The notes under the pieces are model-generated. The model had not been told where the DNA came from. It did no database searches and saw only the letters and a program-made list of their open reading frames with translations. Positions 11,005-23,257 of a stretch of 64,000 bases of DNA are shown one piece after another (position 1 is the stretch's first letter; every line of letters starts with the position of its first letter). This DNA is from Pholiota molesta (Eukaryota; Basidiomycota; Agaricomycetes; Agaricales; Strophariaceae), in the NCBI GenBank assembly GCA_014925825.1, contig JACGCK010000120.1, positions 1-64,000 on the forward strand, written 5' to 3'. A program made the translations under genes and the position numbers.

Positions 11005-13398
11005 GAGGATAGAAGACGGAGGATGAAGACATACAAGCTATATCCAGTTGACAGTATTGAAGGACCCGACCCAAACCCGACCTCCGCCTGCGGGCGGAGC
11101 AGCCAATCCATCACATCAATGGGCTTCGAAGTGCGGAGGACGTGCTTCCTTGGATGGGGGAGCAGCAACATGAGGTTCAAGGCGACGCAGAGAAAGTCGT
11201 TTCATAGACGAGAGTAAGAATATTAAGTAAGGCGCGAACCACAGTCCAACGGCCCAGTTGCGAAGTCCTCATGTTCGTCGCGCAAGACTCCACGTCGACG
11301 TCCCGTCCACTGCTCAGACTTCTATCCGTACGATCTTGCTCGGTGGACCCCAACTCTACTCGCACAGCACTATCGGCCAACCCCCCGCCAGCGCCATCGC
11401 CATCGCCGTAATCACCATCGGCCGTCTTCCATTGTTCGTCGGCCTTCGATGCATAAAGCCCATGCGCAGGCCGGCCCGTATTCATCCGAAATTTGCCATG
11501 GTGTTAGAAGACAGAAGTTGCGTATATGCCTACGAATTTACCATCACATCCAAAGTACCAGCGGCCACTGTAGACGAGCGCCTATCGGTCAAATCTATCA
11601 AAAGAACCCAGGCTGAATGGGCGGGGGTACGACGAGGGCTGCGGGAGGTAATACGTATAAGAGCGCCCAGCACTGGGAATGCAGACTCGCGGCCGCATCT
11701 CCACCGTGCGGCGCGTCCCAGCAGGTGTCAGCACACGCGGAGCCCTCGCGCATTCAGGTTCTTCGGAGAAACGAATACGGCTGCCGCGCGGCAGTCATCC
11801 TCAGCAGGCGCGCGTTTCAGCTCTCCGTGCTTGACGTAGTTGAATTCGGAAAGCGGCGGTGACGAGATGAGGGCGTGAGCACGCGAACTTGTAGGTCGAG
11901 GGCAGGGTGTCGGAAAGTAGATGGGTGGGGGCGTAGTCAGAGCCATTGTCTAGGTCAGCCGAGATACGAGAGAGGAGCGATGGGGTCGAAGGACTTGCTG
12001 GAGAGTAGCCTAGCTAACAGTGCAACGTTATTGCAATGAAATGAACATGATGCATGTGCATGAGCTGCAAGAATCTCAAATCACGCTGGGTAACGGTAAC
12101 GTGACACTCACACTAAAACAAGGCACGCGCTCGCCAACGTCGGCAACTTTCCTTTTGCTGGCGTTGGGACACCATCATCGCTGCCAATTCAACCATTATC
12201 ATGGAGACCTTCAGGGCGTACGGTGTATTTAACAGGGTGCGTGTGTTTTTGACTATGTACACTGATATGGTGTTGACTCGACAGCAAGCAGAGCTGCTCG
12301 ACCACGCCCCTTCAGACATGCTGAGTCTAACAAGCTTTTCGTCGACGTCTCCTCTGATAGCAGTCTTCTGAGCGTTGACCGCCCCACCACGCTAACTAGG
12401 TCGCACGTCAGGAATAACATCGAAGACTCTGGCCGGGCACGATACCCACGAGGCCACCGATCTCGACATACCTATCGCCGTCAACGGCGACAAGCGCAAA
12501 GCGCGATGAACACAACTTGAAAGACGACCCTTTTGTGTTTGTTTACAACAAAGTCCGATTTTCAGACGCCATACGATAGCGATCGCCATCGCAAATGAGC
12601 TGGTGGCCTTACCACGGATGCGTTAAAGCTCAAAGCGCATCTCCAGCTCTCTTTGGCGCACGCCTCCTTCCCATGCACCCGCATCTCCACGCTGCAATGC
12701 TTCTTCCTGGCCCTCGCACCTGCTCTCCTGCCCGTGGCGCCCCGCGGTAATCTCTTTCTTGTTTCTGACCTCGCGCCTTCAGTTTACGATGTTCCGGTTG
12801 TTGTTCTCTGCCCTCGCGCAATTCGCAAGAACGATCTTTCGCCGTGAGCTGTTTTATGCTAAATTTGCCTGTTAGGAAATGAATCAGAGACAAAATGGCA
12901 CATAAAGCAACGTCAGTGGCGAAACATGTCGGAGAGCCCTGGAGTATCAGAAGACGATCGAAAATTAGGTTCGCGCAGCATGTGTTACAACGTAGTATAC
13001 TTTGTTATTCATATCTAATCTTAATAAGTAGTCAGAAGAATTTTTGAGGAACCAAAGTATACATTAAATTCGTAGATGCCTTGAAAATTGAAACACATGT
13101 AGGGTGCAAGGCGAGGCGCCAATGAACTAAATGTATGAACAGCTATCATGTAGTACGCTCACTCACATGAAGCCTCGAGTTGTGAGAGAGAGACTCCGGA
13201 TTTGAGCCGCTGCATCGGATGATCCCACCCCCTGGCTGAGAACGAGTACTACTTGGTGAATTCGAAAACAAATCTCACCAACAGGACCGCTTGAGGATAT
13301 AACTGGACTCCGCTGAAGGGGCCCTGCATCTATATACAAAGTCTCTCTGCCGATACACCTACCCACTCTCGACGCTTCGACGAAGCTTTGCTGTCGAG
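11005..13398. repeat. Second left-arm duplicate spacer
   Basis: Non-coding DNA that repeats 1180-2600 and 6600-8635 in order, but without the MULE, so it shows the pre-insertion arrangement. Blocks: 11005-11215 pairs with 1180-1400, 11400-11610 with 2140-2390, 12113-12330 with 6640-6850, 12530-12860 with 7040-7600, and 12930-13398 with 8060-8635. None of the open frames inside is kept in the partner copy. Confidence 0.7.
13331..13341 (+). promoter_or_regulatory. TATA-like box of the membrane gene family
   Basis: The word TATATACAAAG lies 58-68 bp before the ATG of paralogue 2. A matching word lies at the same distance on the minus strand upstream of paralogue 3 (51536-51547), with weaker forms before paralogues 1 and 4. 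Conservation among copies may simply reflect shared descent, so its role is inferred. Confidence 0.45.
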
Positions 13399-15007
13399 AT
13401 GCTGATCATCCTTCTCATCTTCGCGTTAATTCGCACCCTGCGTGGCGTCCCTCTCGCTTCGCCGCCAGAACCCCCCGATCCACTTCCTGCACTCGCTCTC
13501 CGCGACACCCAGTCCCACTTCGGCCAGCGCACCGTCCACGACATCGTCATCAGCTGCTTGGCCACGATCTTCGCGTGCACTTGGTCCGCTGTCCACCCGA
13601 ATATCCCTGCCGTAACGGATTCTGCGTGGACTCGCTTCAAGCGCCGGGTGACAATAACGATATACGCTTTGTTGGCTCCGGAGCTGTTGACCTTGTGGGC
13701 AATGGAGCAGCGTTTGGGTGCGAAAAGGATTGTGGATGAGTATAACAAAGGTCTTTAAATGTTACAAGTGCAGAAGGACGATTTACTTAACCACTGTGGT
13801 CATAGATATCAATGGTTTAACACTGGTTTCAGGACGAAATAGAAATACCACCCTGTTGGAAAAGCTTAAAGGATGGTTTCAAGCCATTTTTGATACCTTT
13901 TATGGAGTCTTTCAAGAATCTCCTTTACCACCACCGTTGAAACAAGGCAGGGGGCCTCAATGGACACTGGCACACGGATTCTTTCTTCAGATGGGTGGCT
14001 TCATGCTCTGTGAAAGCGGAAGACCAGTTAAGATGCTTATTGATGGTACCTGGGTGATAAATAAAGACGAAACAAGACTCCTATGGAACATTCAGCAAAA
14101 AGTGATTGATCCACCAAGAATCACCGAAGAAGACATCAAGGATCGAAGCAAGGGCGACACCATCTCAAAGACATTTATTGTCCTACAAACAACCTGGTTC
14201 ATTATACAATGCATCGCGCGATGGTCGCAACGACTCCCAGTCACGGAACTCGAAGTCGTAACACTGGGATTCGCAATGCTCAATGGTATCACCTATGGAC
14301 TATGGTGGGACAAGCCTCAAAATGTCGGCCGACCAGTATTTCTCGAAAGCAAAAAACCATGGGGAGATACGAGCGAGAATTTTGTTAACTCAAGCCACGC
14401 AGGTAACACCACATCCGAAGACGCGGACAACGAGGCAAACCCGCAGTTACGACTCGGACAGGCCGAGCCCGTCAAGGAGAGCTGGCTGCGACGCGAATTA
14501 AGCAAAGAAATAGTGGAGCATGCCTACTCTCCAAGCCTTCTCTGGCATCTACCTTCTTTGATACTTGTCGCTCTTGGTCGCCCGTTGTGGAAGATGACCG
14601 CTGATAGTACAGTGACAAAAATGCGGGTAGGCATGTTCTACACAGCATATGGCAGTGAAGGCGAAGCAGAATTTGCCACTTGTGCAATTGGCGCCCTCTT
14701 CGGGTCTGTGCATCTGATCCCCAGCTGGTTTCTTCATTTCTCATCGCATCAAGAAATGTGGCTTTGGCGGGTTTCTGCCATCATCATAACCGTAGGACCC
14801 GTATCAATTGGAATATATGGATTATCCGCTGATTACTTCGACGAACAATATTTACTGTTTGTCTTTTTTGTTTTCGTGTGTGTTGCGTTCGTTCTCTACC
14901 CAATTGCGCGCATCATACTCCTTACGCTCTCCCTTACTGCCCTTCGCTCACTGCCTCCTGGGGCCCTCCAAACCATCGAATGGACCACATTCATTCCCCA
15001 CTTATAG
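13399..15007 (+). CDS. Multipass membrane protein of unknown function, paralogue 2
   Basis: Exons 13399-13750 (352 nt) and 13806-15007 give 517 aa. The intron sits at the same codon phase as in the other copies (AACAAA-G, then gtcttt...catag). Hydrophobic segments: an N-terminal anchor-like stretch (1-12), about 45-65 (VHDIVISCLATIFACTW), about 88-103, a core at 170-187 (TLAHGFFLQMGGFMLCE), then four or five more toward the C-terminus, ending in TLSLTALRSLPPGALQTIEW. A hydrophilic, length-variable linker around residues 270-310 separates the two halves. This is the best-preserved copy and the closest in its 3' flank to the frameshifted minus-strand paralogue 3. Function unknown; localisation to a membrane is inferred from hydrophobicity only. 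Confidence 0.87.
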
Positions 15008-15390
15008 ACACTTTTACATATGAGTAGTCTACAGTCGATACCTTGTTTCTGACGATGCTTTGATTACAATTTGCATTTGTTCTGATATATCATCGAGTCC
15101 GGCTTCATCGCTACATAGCGGGCAATTACCACTGACATCCAGCACTTAGCGCGCTGCGCACGGGTACGTAAAACCCCAGAGAAAAACTTCGCTATCACGC
15201 GAATGCTGTTGTGCATGAAATGTCCATGTCAGGATTCAGGCCGAGAGCACAACGCAACTCACAATGCGGGGTGGTGAACTAGGCAAAACACCGCACCAAA
15301 GTCGCTCCGCGATTGAAGTGTATGGCATGGCGGGATTGTGCATGCAAAAAAATAACCCTAAATCAACCCTAACATTCAGCGTTAATCAGG
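15008..15390. repeat. Inverted copy of the paralogue 3 flank (49330-49760)
   Basis: Reading 49760-49330 on the minus strand gives nearly the same sequence as 15008-15390, including 'ccactgacatccagcactta', 'gcgcgctgcgcacgggtacg' and 'catgtcaggattcaggccga'. Similarity fades after about 15390. This fixes one edge of the large inverted duplication. Confidence 0.85.
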
Positions 15391-16243
15391 TAACGTCAGC
15401 GCGCAGTACGGAAATCTTGAGGCCGAGGCCGACCGTTCTCCAAAAATATATGGTCATAGGCATGATGCGACTCTGGATTTGTTGGTGGGCATCGTAAGTT
15501 AGCTTGAGGTGCCGAGCTCTACGTGATGGAAGATGGAGGGACGCGGAGGTCAACGAGGTGGTGACGTGCGGGCCGTGAAAGTTGAGATCGGAGACGGAAT
15601 TTGAATGTCCGCGAACCTGGCACTGCTGTCCATTTCACCGCAGTTGCACCGCAGGCTCGCCATGCTTCAACACGGACCCTAAAGGCATCGACTGGGTACA
15701 AGTTCCTGTGCCAGGAAGCTCTTCCTAGCTCTTCTCGACACACCCGGAGAATTGTAGCGCGATCCCCAATCCCATTCCATTCCATCCGGAAATGCGCATT
15801 GGTGCCTAGCTCAAACATTGGGTTGTTGAGTCATTGTCATTCAATCTTGCACTTAAGTACTCGCTCATTTTTAAGATGCAATTTTTAGAAGTGTGGGCGC
15901 ATGGCATTGCCGCCAACTTGCGGCGCCAACGCGCCGCCATGTAGTACACACAAAAATTTCAAAGCCCAAAGAAGACCACCTACATATGGATCTCAATTAC
16001 CGCATGTTTATTCACATTAATTCACGTCGCCACCGCGTACAAAGCCCACACCAACATGAGAAATTTCAACCCGATGAAAGGGACCACAATAATTTTTTAT
16101 GCGGCCGCCGACGGCTGCAGCTAATCAAAGGCGCCAAGGAAATCCAGTCAATTTAAAGTTCATCATGAGAGCAACCTTGTGGACTGCACGTCGTCAATAT
16201 TATTGAATCTTTATTTAAAAAACTCACAATAAATCATTAACAT
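15391..16243. other. Intergenic, nothing recognised
   Basis: The frames at 15519-15818 (-) and 15601-15888 (+) overlap antisense and match nothing I know. AT-rich DNA from about 16150 probably holds the 3' end of the F-box-like gene, with several A-rich runs. Confidence 0.5.
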
Positions 16244-17998
16244 TCAAGACATCGGTATGTTCTGAGGAAACGGATTACTTCTCTCACACTCCAGCAGCTC
16301 CATCCCCTGCCCATAACCTACAGAAACACTTTGGATATGTATCCCATCTGCGCCGCGCTTGATTCTTGCTGTACGATACGGCAATTCACCTGGCTCCGTA
16401 TCGGTAACGGACTCGAGGTGGAGACAGGCCGCCGCGAGATCATGCACCCTCTGTCTAATCTCCGCTTCGCTTGCCTGCACATTCCTATCCGGCACATTAA
16501 AGCACGCAGGATAGTATATGCGTTTTAGAACGCGGAATTGGGCAAGATATGGACACAGGTGAAGCTATTGTATAAGTAGATCACACTGTTAGCTCTGTTG
16601 CTTCATGCCTATGAAATATACTCACCAATCCGGTACTCTCCCAGGCATTCGATCGAAACCCTAGCTCCTCGATATTGGGCACTCCTCTCGCAATAGAAAG
16701 CATGAAAGTTTGCAGTGCAACGTCCAGGGTCGCGTCATCCACGCTCATCGCTTCTATCTGAATACCCTCTGCCGTTTCATACCATTTTGCTCCCTCTTCT
16801 TCGGCTAACGGACTCATAGCTGTGTTGAAATGGACGAATTCAAGGCTCCTAAGGCATGGCAAGCCAGTGGGTATTACCGATCGCAAGAGGTATGGTATCT
16901 GACCATTAACGGCAAGAGTGATGGACAAGCTCACGAGCCCGGGAAGGACGGGCGCTAAAGCGCGAACATCCGCAAAGGTCGCCTGAAAAGTTGAAATCAA
17001 GATAATCACATGGCATAGAAAAACCTAGAGACATACCTTCAGGTATTTGAGGTTCGGCAGGAGGCGCGGTTGGAACTGATCCGGAAACCAACGCCCTTCA
17101 TACCTAACTAAGAAAAGGCGCTCCAATGCCGGATGTCGCTCCCAAAACGAAACCGCTGATGAAACGGATTCAGGCACGAAGCCTTTTAGAACAAGCGATC
17201 GTAATCGTGGAAAGTGGAGGGCGAACAAAGGTATTGTATTTAGATGGACCATGGTCGAAAACCCGAGCGTTAGGTTTTGCAATGTCGGTGCAAGGCGATA
17301 CAGGTTGTCCGATATTTTTCTGCTGACGTCTTGTGCTCTCGGAGGAGTAAGCCACATGTCCACAGTTAGTCTGGTCAACTTGAAAAAGGTCATTCAGTTG
17401 ATTGAATGGTGCTCTATGGATCACTCACATTCAAAAGATTTATTCCATCCGCGATTGCCGCAGACCCATTAAACCGCCTGTCCAAAGTCATGCTGGTCAG
17501 TCCACGCAGGTAGAGTGCTCGCAAACGAGGACAATTTCTGTGCAGACTCTCCCAAAATTCGACAGCGACATTTCCATGCCCTGGTACGTTGCGATAGCCT
17601 TCTGCCACCCGCCATCCCATCAGCAAGTATATTCCCAGCGCCTCTAGAGCTGGAAGACTCCCCGACATAACAATGGCTGAAAGTCCAATAAGGACGTCTT
17701 GGCCACGTCGCTCATCCTGCCTGAGTGGCTCCAAGTCCGACAAAATATGCAGCTCATTCACGAATCGGCCAATATCAGGGTAGTCCGTTATTCTGCGGAG
17801 GATCATCAATGCGTCGCGTTCGTTTCTCAGAATGAGACGTGAATATATGAGCGGGCGAACGATGTGATATAGTCGGCGGTTTCCTAGAGCTAGGGAATAG
17901 AGCGTCGCCGGTGCTGAGCGCAGAGGAAGAAAGGACGCAATAACTGGGAGGAGTTCTGGAGGTACGACGCGAAGGTTATCGGACTCGTGGGCGCTCAT
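16244..17998 (-). CDS. F-box-like protein with leucine-rich region
   Basis: Exons on the minus strand: 17998-17429, 17378-17037, 16982-16626, 16564-16244. Introns are 50-61 nt. The joined frame gives 529 aa. Residues 10-55 (VPPELLPVIASFLPL...NRRLYHIVRPLIYSRL) have the look of an F-box-like module. Repeated hydrophobic patterns such as PRLRALYLRGL, LPNLKYLKV and LPCLRSLEF suggest degenerate leucine-rich repeats over the rest. Such proteins are expanded in agaricomycetes and usually serve as substrate adaptors of SCF ubiquitin ligases; the substrate is unknown. The first acceptor was set after ttcaag because this keeps the frame (NLLN-LTRL); a second possible acceptor lies 9 nt on. Confidence 0.8.
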
Positions 17999-19275
17999 TA
18001 TACTTCTAGATGCAAGTCAGGTGAGCTTTTAAAATAAAAAGGCGAGAGGCCTAAGGTTGGATAGAGGAATGGTAGTGGACAACGGTCGTGGGCGTACAGT
18101 ATGTACATCTGCTGTCTTTTATGCTGATCGTTATTAAGTTCTAGATCTCTTACACAACGTTCTAAATTCTCGTTCGCAGCGCGTTAAGAGATATCGCTTA
18201 CTCAATCGACATTGGCGGAGAGAACAGAGCGACGACGTACCTATATTCAGCTTTCATCCTGGCAGTCAGAGGCCCATCGCGTCATATTAGAACCGCGAAC
18301 TGGCACTTCATCAGTATTAAGCTCATCAGTGCCACTTCCCCCGTCCTTGCCGTATCTGGATTCTGAGCGAATAGCACCGATTATTAAATACCTTCCATTT
18401 CCTCGAAATACATCACAATAAGCTCCTGTGTTGTATTCTAAAGCCTCCAAGCGACGTCCGAATGACCACTCACCTTTTTTCAGTGACAACCTGAACGGCG
18501 TGGAAGAAACAGACGGAATGGAGGAAAGCTGTGATCCGAGTGGTTAGCCACGAGACTGCTCAGATCTTATCTCCAATCAGACAAATCCCATAAGGATATG
18601 ACAATCCGCTTTGAAGAACATTGCCCAGAGGGAAGGGAACTTAATCACAGAATCGCTGTTATCGCGCTGCAGATGCGTATTCCGGCACCGTGTGTAGCCT
18701 TAATATTTCAAAGTGATAAGACCCACGATGTGCCACTTTGACATACCGTCTTTGCGTGATGGCCGGACCAAAGGATCAAAAACGCATCTGTATCCTCCAC
18801 ATAAACTCACAGTCAAAACCACAAAACAATGGGTAATTCGACCAAGTGTTGAAGGTACTATTGCCTGAATTCATACGTCATCATTGATGTTATACAATAC
18901 TGACATATACTTATCCTGACAAGCAGCGTTGCACTGCGCATGTAGCATTGATGACAGTATCAACCATAAAGTTTTGGTTCTTGAGCTTGACTGACAATGC
19001 ACTCTACTAATAAGTCCGTCGACGTCAGGAGGTGCAACATATATGTTAAAAACGTCAGGAAAATACATACATCCAGTTAAATATCACTCCACAGAGTCCA
19101 GGCCATGTAAAATAATGTGAACACCACCAGCTGGTATCGAATCTCAAGATCCGACGGTACATTACAATCGCCTTCTACATTCCCTTCGCTTCACCTTTCC
19201 TTTTACACGGAGTCGAGCGCAAGCTGAAATCGGATTGGACAAACCCAATCTATCACTATCTTAGCGATAGCCCAA
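17999..19275. other. Intergenic region, nothing recognised
   Basis: The divergent upstream side of the F-box-like gene and the 3' side of the next minus-strand gene. A short minus-strand frame at 18489-18247 (80 aa) has no recognisable domain and no neighbouring exon that would extend it. No tRNA cloverleaf was noticed. Confidence 0.4.
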
Positions 19276-21681
19276 TCACGCCATCGCCTGCGGCCGCCTT
19301 CTCCCACCACCCCTCAACGAATCCCACACCTTCCTCGCCGACCCACTCCGCCTCTGCCCCGTAATCGCAGCTTGCGACTTCCGCAACCCTGCGTCCGACA
19401 CAATGCCGACGTCGATGTAGCGCACCTCCACTTCTACGCCCGCATCTTTCAGTTTCTTTTCGCCCCCGCTTCTATTCGCGCCCCGCTGCAGGTGCCCGTC
19501 GCCTGGCGTCGGCGGCTCGGCGGCTGGTGCCAGCGCCACTGCAGCCGCAGGCACATGCAGGCCGCTCTTCTTCTCGACGGCGCTGGAGGTGGCGTCGGGC
19601 TTGGCGATAGGTACTGTCGCGGCGGCGTGGTTCCAGTCTAACTTGTTCATCAAGGGCAGCGAACGTCGTGTCTTCGTACGCCGCTCTGCAGGCGCAGCCA
19701 TCGCCGCCACTGGTAATGGGAGGTCCACAATGTTGGTAGAGCCGTGCTGTACGCGCCCAGGCCGGTGCACGTCCGCGTCTGCAGCCGGGCCCGTACCCGT
19801 CCAACAGAAGCTCCTCATCGTCGCCAGAACAGATTTGCGCTTCCTTTTTAGAGTGAGAGCGGGGATGTCTACCATGGGTGGTACGGGCGTCCTCGCGTCC
19901 ACATGCGCGCCGTGCGGAAGTGCTGTTTCCTCGCTCTTGTCGTCCATGCCCGTTCCTGTGACCGATGTACACACGGAAGACGTCTCGGTCGCGCTGCGCA
20001 CGCTGGGGGTCTGCGAGGGGAGACTCGAATCAGGCACCGACGAGGGAAGTGTCAAAGGGAGGCTGGACACCGACGACGCCGCGCTGCTCTGGCTCTGAGC
20101 GCGCGTCCAGCTTGGGCCCGGCTCTAGTGCGTATTCCGCGTGCTGCTGGGACTGTGAATAGGGAGGCAAGGTCAGCCAATGTGGCTGCGTATCTGGCTGC
20201 GAGGGCGCAGCAGAGGAAATAGTGGAGGCGACGTGAGCATCGTTCGATTTGGCATTCTCGGGAAGCCCGGCGCTTACCGCTTCCCCTTCGGTGCGTGATC
20301 CACCGCTAGCACGCTGCCGCTGCGTGGCATCGTGGGTCATCGAAGTCAGCGACGCGGACGCGGACGCGGTGCGCCTGTCCCCCCTCAGACTCGATTTGAT
20401 TCCTGAGGTCATGTCATCCATACAGGCACTTGTACTCCTACCCATCCGCCCTTTCGCAGCATCCCGCGCGCCGGCTCCAACACCACCTCCGGTCAACGCC
20501 GCCATCGCCGTCCGCCTCCTATACTCCTTCACTGTCAGCGGGAGCACGACGCCCGGCGCGTTCAGTCCGAGACGCGTGAAGGGAGGCGTGATCGTATACG
20601 GGCTGTTCACATACCACGAGTTGTCCTTCGCCGGAGACCTCGCGGCCGCCGTCGCCGCCGGCTGCGTCTCCGCCAGCGGGCTGGTGGACGGCCGCCGAGC
20701 CGCCGAAGGGTTCTTCAGGATAGACTTCGGCCGCGTCGGCGGCGGCGCCCGAATGGCAGGCGGCGGCGACGGGGATAGCGGGGCGGAAGGCGAGCGTGAG
20801 GCTGGGGCAGCCGTGGCACTGGCAGGCGCGGAGGCGCGGCCACGCGCGTCCAGTGTCGTCCGCGCGCCTAACCGTAGGCGGCTGCGGGACTGAGGCGGTG
20901 GCGGTGTATGTGGCTGTGCTGATGGGGGACGTGAACCTGAATTCGGAGGCGTATAAATAGTGGCTCTGTGGGGGCGAAATGTGCATTCTGTGGGCGATGT
21001 AATCACTGTGGGCGGGCGGGCTATGGCGCTGTGACTTGTATCTATCATAAGAGGTCCGTTATGGCTAGCGCTTGGACTGGTTGGGTTGTTGATAGTAGTG
21101 CTGCTAGTGCTAGCGTCTGACGCGGGTGGATGTATGGCAGAAGGTCGATATCGGGCGCTTCGCTGGTCCTGGTCGATAGATGGTAATTGCGACGGAGATA
21201 AATGGACAGGAGGCACAGTAGAAGGAGGACGCAAGGATGAACTAGGAAATTCCTGAGAACTAGGCTGGGCCCAGCTTTGCGAGGATTTAGAGCGCAGGAA
21301 GCATGAAAGGGGTTCGGTCAGGAGAATGCTGCGCGATCTGAGCGAGCGCGAGGTTGATGCTCCAGATGGTGGGGCGCTTGTGGGCTCGGTAGGTATACTG
21401 GTACGATCTCCGGATAACGCGGGCCCAGCGAGAGGCGAGGAACGCAGTGGTTTACTAGTCGTCTTGACGCGCTGTAATACCTCGTGCTGTGAGGGTGCAA
21501 AAAAAGGTGTGCTGTCGCTCTGTGTATACGATGCACCTTGGAAGGGATGAGTGGTTGAACCATGCATTCTTGGGGTATGAGTTACCTTCGTACACGTCGG
21601 AGGTCCACTCTTGAATCGATACAGTGTGCTGTCGGAAGAAGCCACTGAGTAGGCAGTTGTATTGACGGGGAAGAGAGACAT
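19276..21681 (-). CDS. Long Ser/Pro/Thr-rich, probably disordered protein
   Basis: A single open exon of 801 codons starting at MSLFPVNTTAYS. The N-terminal half is very rich in Ser, Pro, Thr and Ala with no predicted membrane segment or signal peptide. An ordered-looking island near residues 315-390 contains KSILKNP and a SPYTITPPFTRLGL...VLPLTVKEYRRR stretch. I associate this kind of motif with unnamed agaricomycete proteins, but this is recollection and not a search result. The C-terminus is basic and Gly/Arg-rich. Function unknown; a regulatory or scaffold role would be a guess. The strong coding bias also creates long shadow frames on the plus strand (20249-20893), which I rejected. Confidence 0.7.
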   Translation of the reverse strand: MSLFPVNTTAYSVASSDSTLYRFKSGPPTCTKVTHTPRMHGSTTHPFQGASYTQSDSTPFFAPSQHEVLQRVKTTSKPLRSSPLAGPALSGDRTSIPTEPTSAPPSGASTSRSLRSRSILLTEPLSCFLRSKSSQSWAQPSSQEFPSSSLRPPSTVPPVHLSPSQLPSIDQDQRSARYRPSAIHPPASDASTSSTTINNPTSPSASHNGPLMIDTSHSAIARPPTVITSPTECTFRPHRATIYTPPNSGSRPPSAQPHTPPPPQSRSRLRLGARTTLDARGRASAPASATAAPASRSPSAPLSPSPPPAIRAPPPTRPKSILKNPSAARRPSTSPLAETQPAATAAARSPAKDNSWYVNSPYTITPPFTRLGLNAPGVVLPLTVKEYRRRTAMAALTGGGVGAGARDAAKGRMGRSTSACMDDMTSGIKSSLRGDRRTASASASLTSMTHDATQRQRASGGSRTEGEAVSAGLPENAKSNDAHVASTISSAAPSQPDTQPHWLTLPPYSQSQQHAEYALEPGPSWTRAQSQSSAASSVSSLPLTLPSSVPDSSLPSQTPSVRSATETSSVCTSVTGTGMDDKSEETALPHGAHVDARTPVPPMVDIPALTLKRKRKSVLATMRSFCWTGTGPAADADVHRPGRVQHGSTNIVDLPLPVAAMAAPAERRTKTRRSLPLMNKLDWNHAAATVPIAKPDATSSAVEKKSGLHVPAAAVALAPAAEPPTPGDGHLQRGANRSGGEKKLKDAGVEVEVRYIDVGIVSDAGLRKSQAAITGQRRSGSARKVWDSLRGGGRRRPQAMA

Positions 21682-22984
21682 ACTGTGTAGGGCTGGCGCA
21701 TGCCCATGCCTTCTCTCAACGGGTCTGCGAAGGCCATTGGAGGAAGAACGTAAAGAGGGGTCCAGGAGCCACGAGGGCTGGAGGCAGAAGCAGGGAAGGA
21801 CAAAGAAGGCGCGAAAAGGCTTGTATGACAGGAGGCCGGGCCTTTATAACATTCTGCGGCAAATTTGACAATGACAGGAGGGATCGATGGTGTGGCCGCT
21901 GTCTTGCACCGTAATAACTAACGCTCTTCCAGTGTGTGGACTATTCTCGGGCAGGCGAAAGACGCGGAGGGCGTTCCCGCTCGTGGGCCAGGAACCTCAT
22001 CAAGCGGCTGTCGATAAGCCATGATTCTATATCAAACTTCACAAGCTTCATAGCAGAGCGTGGTCGGCCGTGCAGATGGCCGCGATTCAATTCCTCCATG
22101 AGTACCCCCGTTCTATCTCAAGTACCGGTTGGGGATCTATTGCCAAAGGGGGATCGTGGGCAGCACTTAAGTCATAAAGCAAGGCACGGAAAGCGAAGAA
22201 GGGGAAAACCAGGACTGCAAGCATGGCGGAGACTGGGCGGCGCGCGAGTGACCATAGTGGACAGCGCCAGACCGAAACTTGAACGAATCCTGTCCAAATC
22301 CAGCCATCGTTGCTTACGGCATATTTACCCATCCGCTCTCCGACTTCCGTAATTGAACGGATATTCCCCATCCACCTCCCAAAATAAGGATCTTCGTATC
22401 GTGCCCTGAGCCCACCATCATGTTTTATAGCCCACAGCACTAGAATTTCCCAGCCCGCGACAAGTATAAGAAAGATACACGACGCCACGGCCGACTCTAG
22501 CTAAATTAGAGCATACCTTCGGAAGATGATGATATTTTATAATTAGCTTCGCATCCCATGCATATCTCCGCACCTCGAGTCGGCAAGCTCGCGAGTTGCG
22601 CTAAATTGCCATTTAGAACCTCATTTATGCCTTGTCATTCATGAACCACAAAGGCAAGCTTCACTACATGCATTCGTCATTAGGCGCATTTCAAGCATGC
22701 AAGTTCAAGCTGACTGCTGGATGCTAATGTAGGCTAAATACTCTCTTGGTCAGGTGGTGATATATTGATATAGTGTCGCTGACATAGAAAATACGTATGT
22801 ATACATAGATGACCAAAGTTAATTAGGTTTCGGAAGGATTATATATTTCAGAGATCTGAACGACTGTATTCCGTGCAAATATGGAAGGATTGACTCACAG
22901 GCCATATGGTCAGTACTCAATTGAATACTTCAGAAGATATATTTTAGGCTCGTCCCCATCCGGTTGCGCACACGTGTTTCTCAC
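21682..22984. other. Intergenic, nothing recognised
   Basis: Upstream region of the Ser/Pro-rich gene followed by AT-rich DNA reaching the DUF6589/RecQ element. Frames at 21936-22352 (+) and 22488-22087 (-) lie antisense to each other and show no domain. Confidence 0.4.
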
Positions 22985-23023
22985 GTGAGTTGTGAGAGTA
23001 AACTCGACAACAGGCGCAGCCGG

Positions 23024-23146
23024 CTGGGCTGACTCGGGCCTGTTTTGGCGGAGCCTGCCAAATCCATAGGAGGGTACTTCACGAAAACAGTAGGTCGAGG
23101 TCCAAAAAAAGTGACAAAATTGAGTATACAAAAAGTGGTTTTTTTT
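23024..23146 (+). repeat. Left inverted repeat of the DUF6589/RecQ element
   Basis: Imperfect inverted match to 29369-29494. The conserved core blocks occur in the same order with small spacing differences. Confidence 0.75.
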
Positions 23147-23257
23147 GTATTTCAAGTCGTTTAGAAAACATGAAAATTTTACAATTTTTTTGGAAAAGAC
23201 TTCGTTGTCGTTGACAGGCCCGTGCGCGAGAAGCAACCTGTCAAGCTTCGTGCATTC

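Noticed and set aside
20249..20893. Long plus-strand open frame opposite the Ser/Pro-rich gene
   Set aside because: It is a shadow of the strongly biased codons on the minus strand; its translation is Ala/Arg-rich low complexity with no domain.
22087..22488. 133-residue minus-strand frame with hydrophobic parts
   Set aside because: It overlaps an equally long plus-strand frame, has no splice context or family resemblance, and lies in a spacer.
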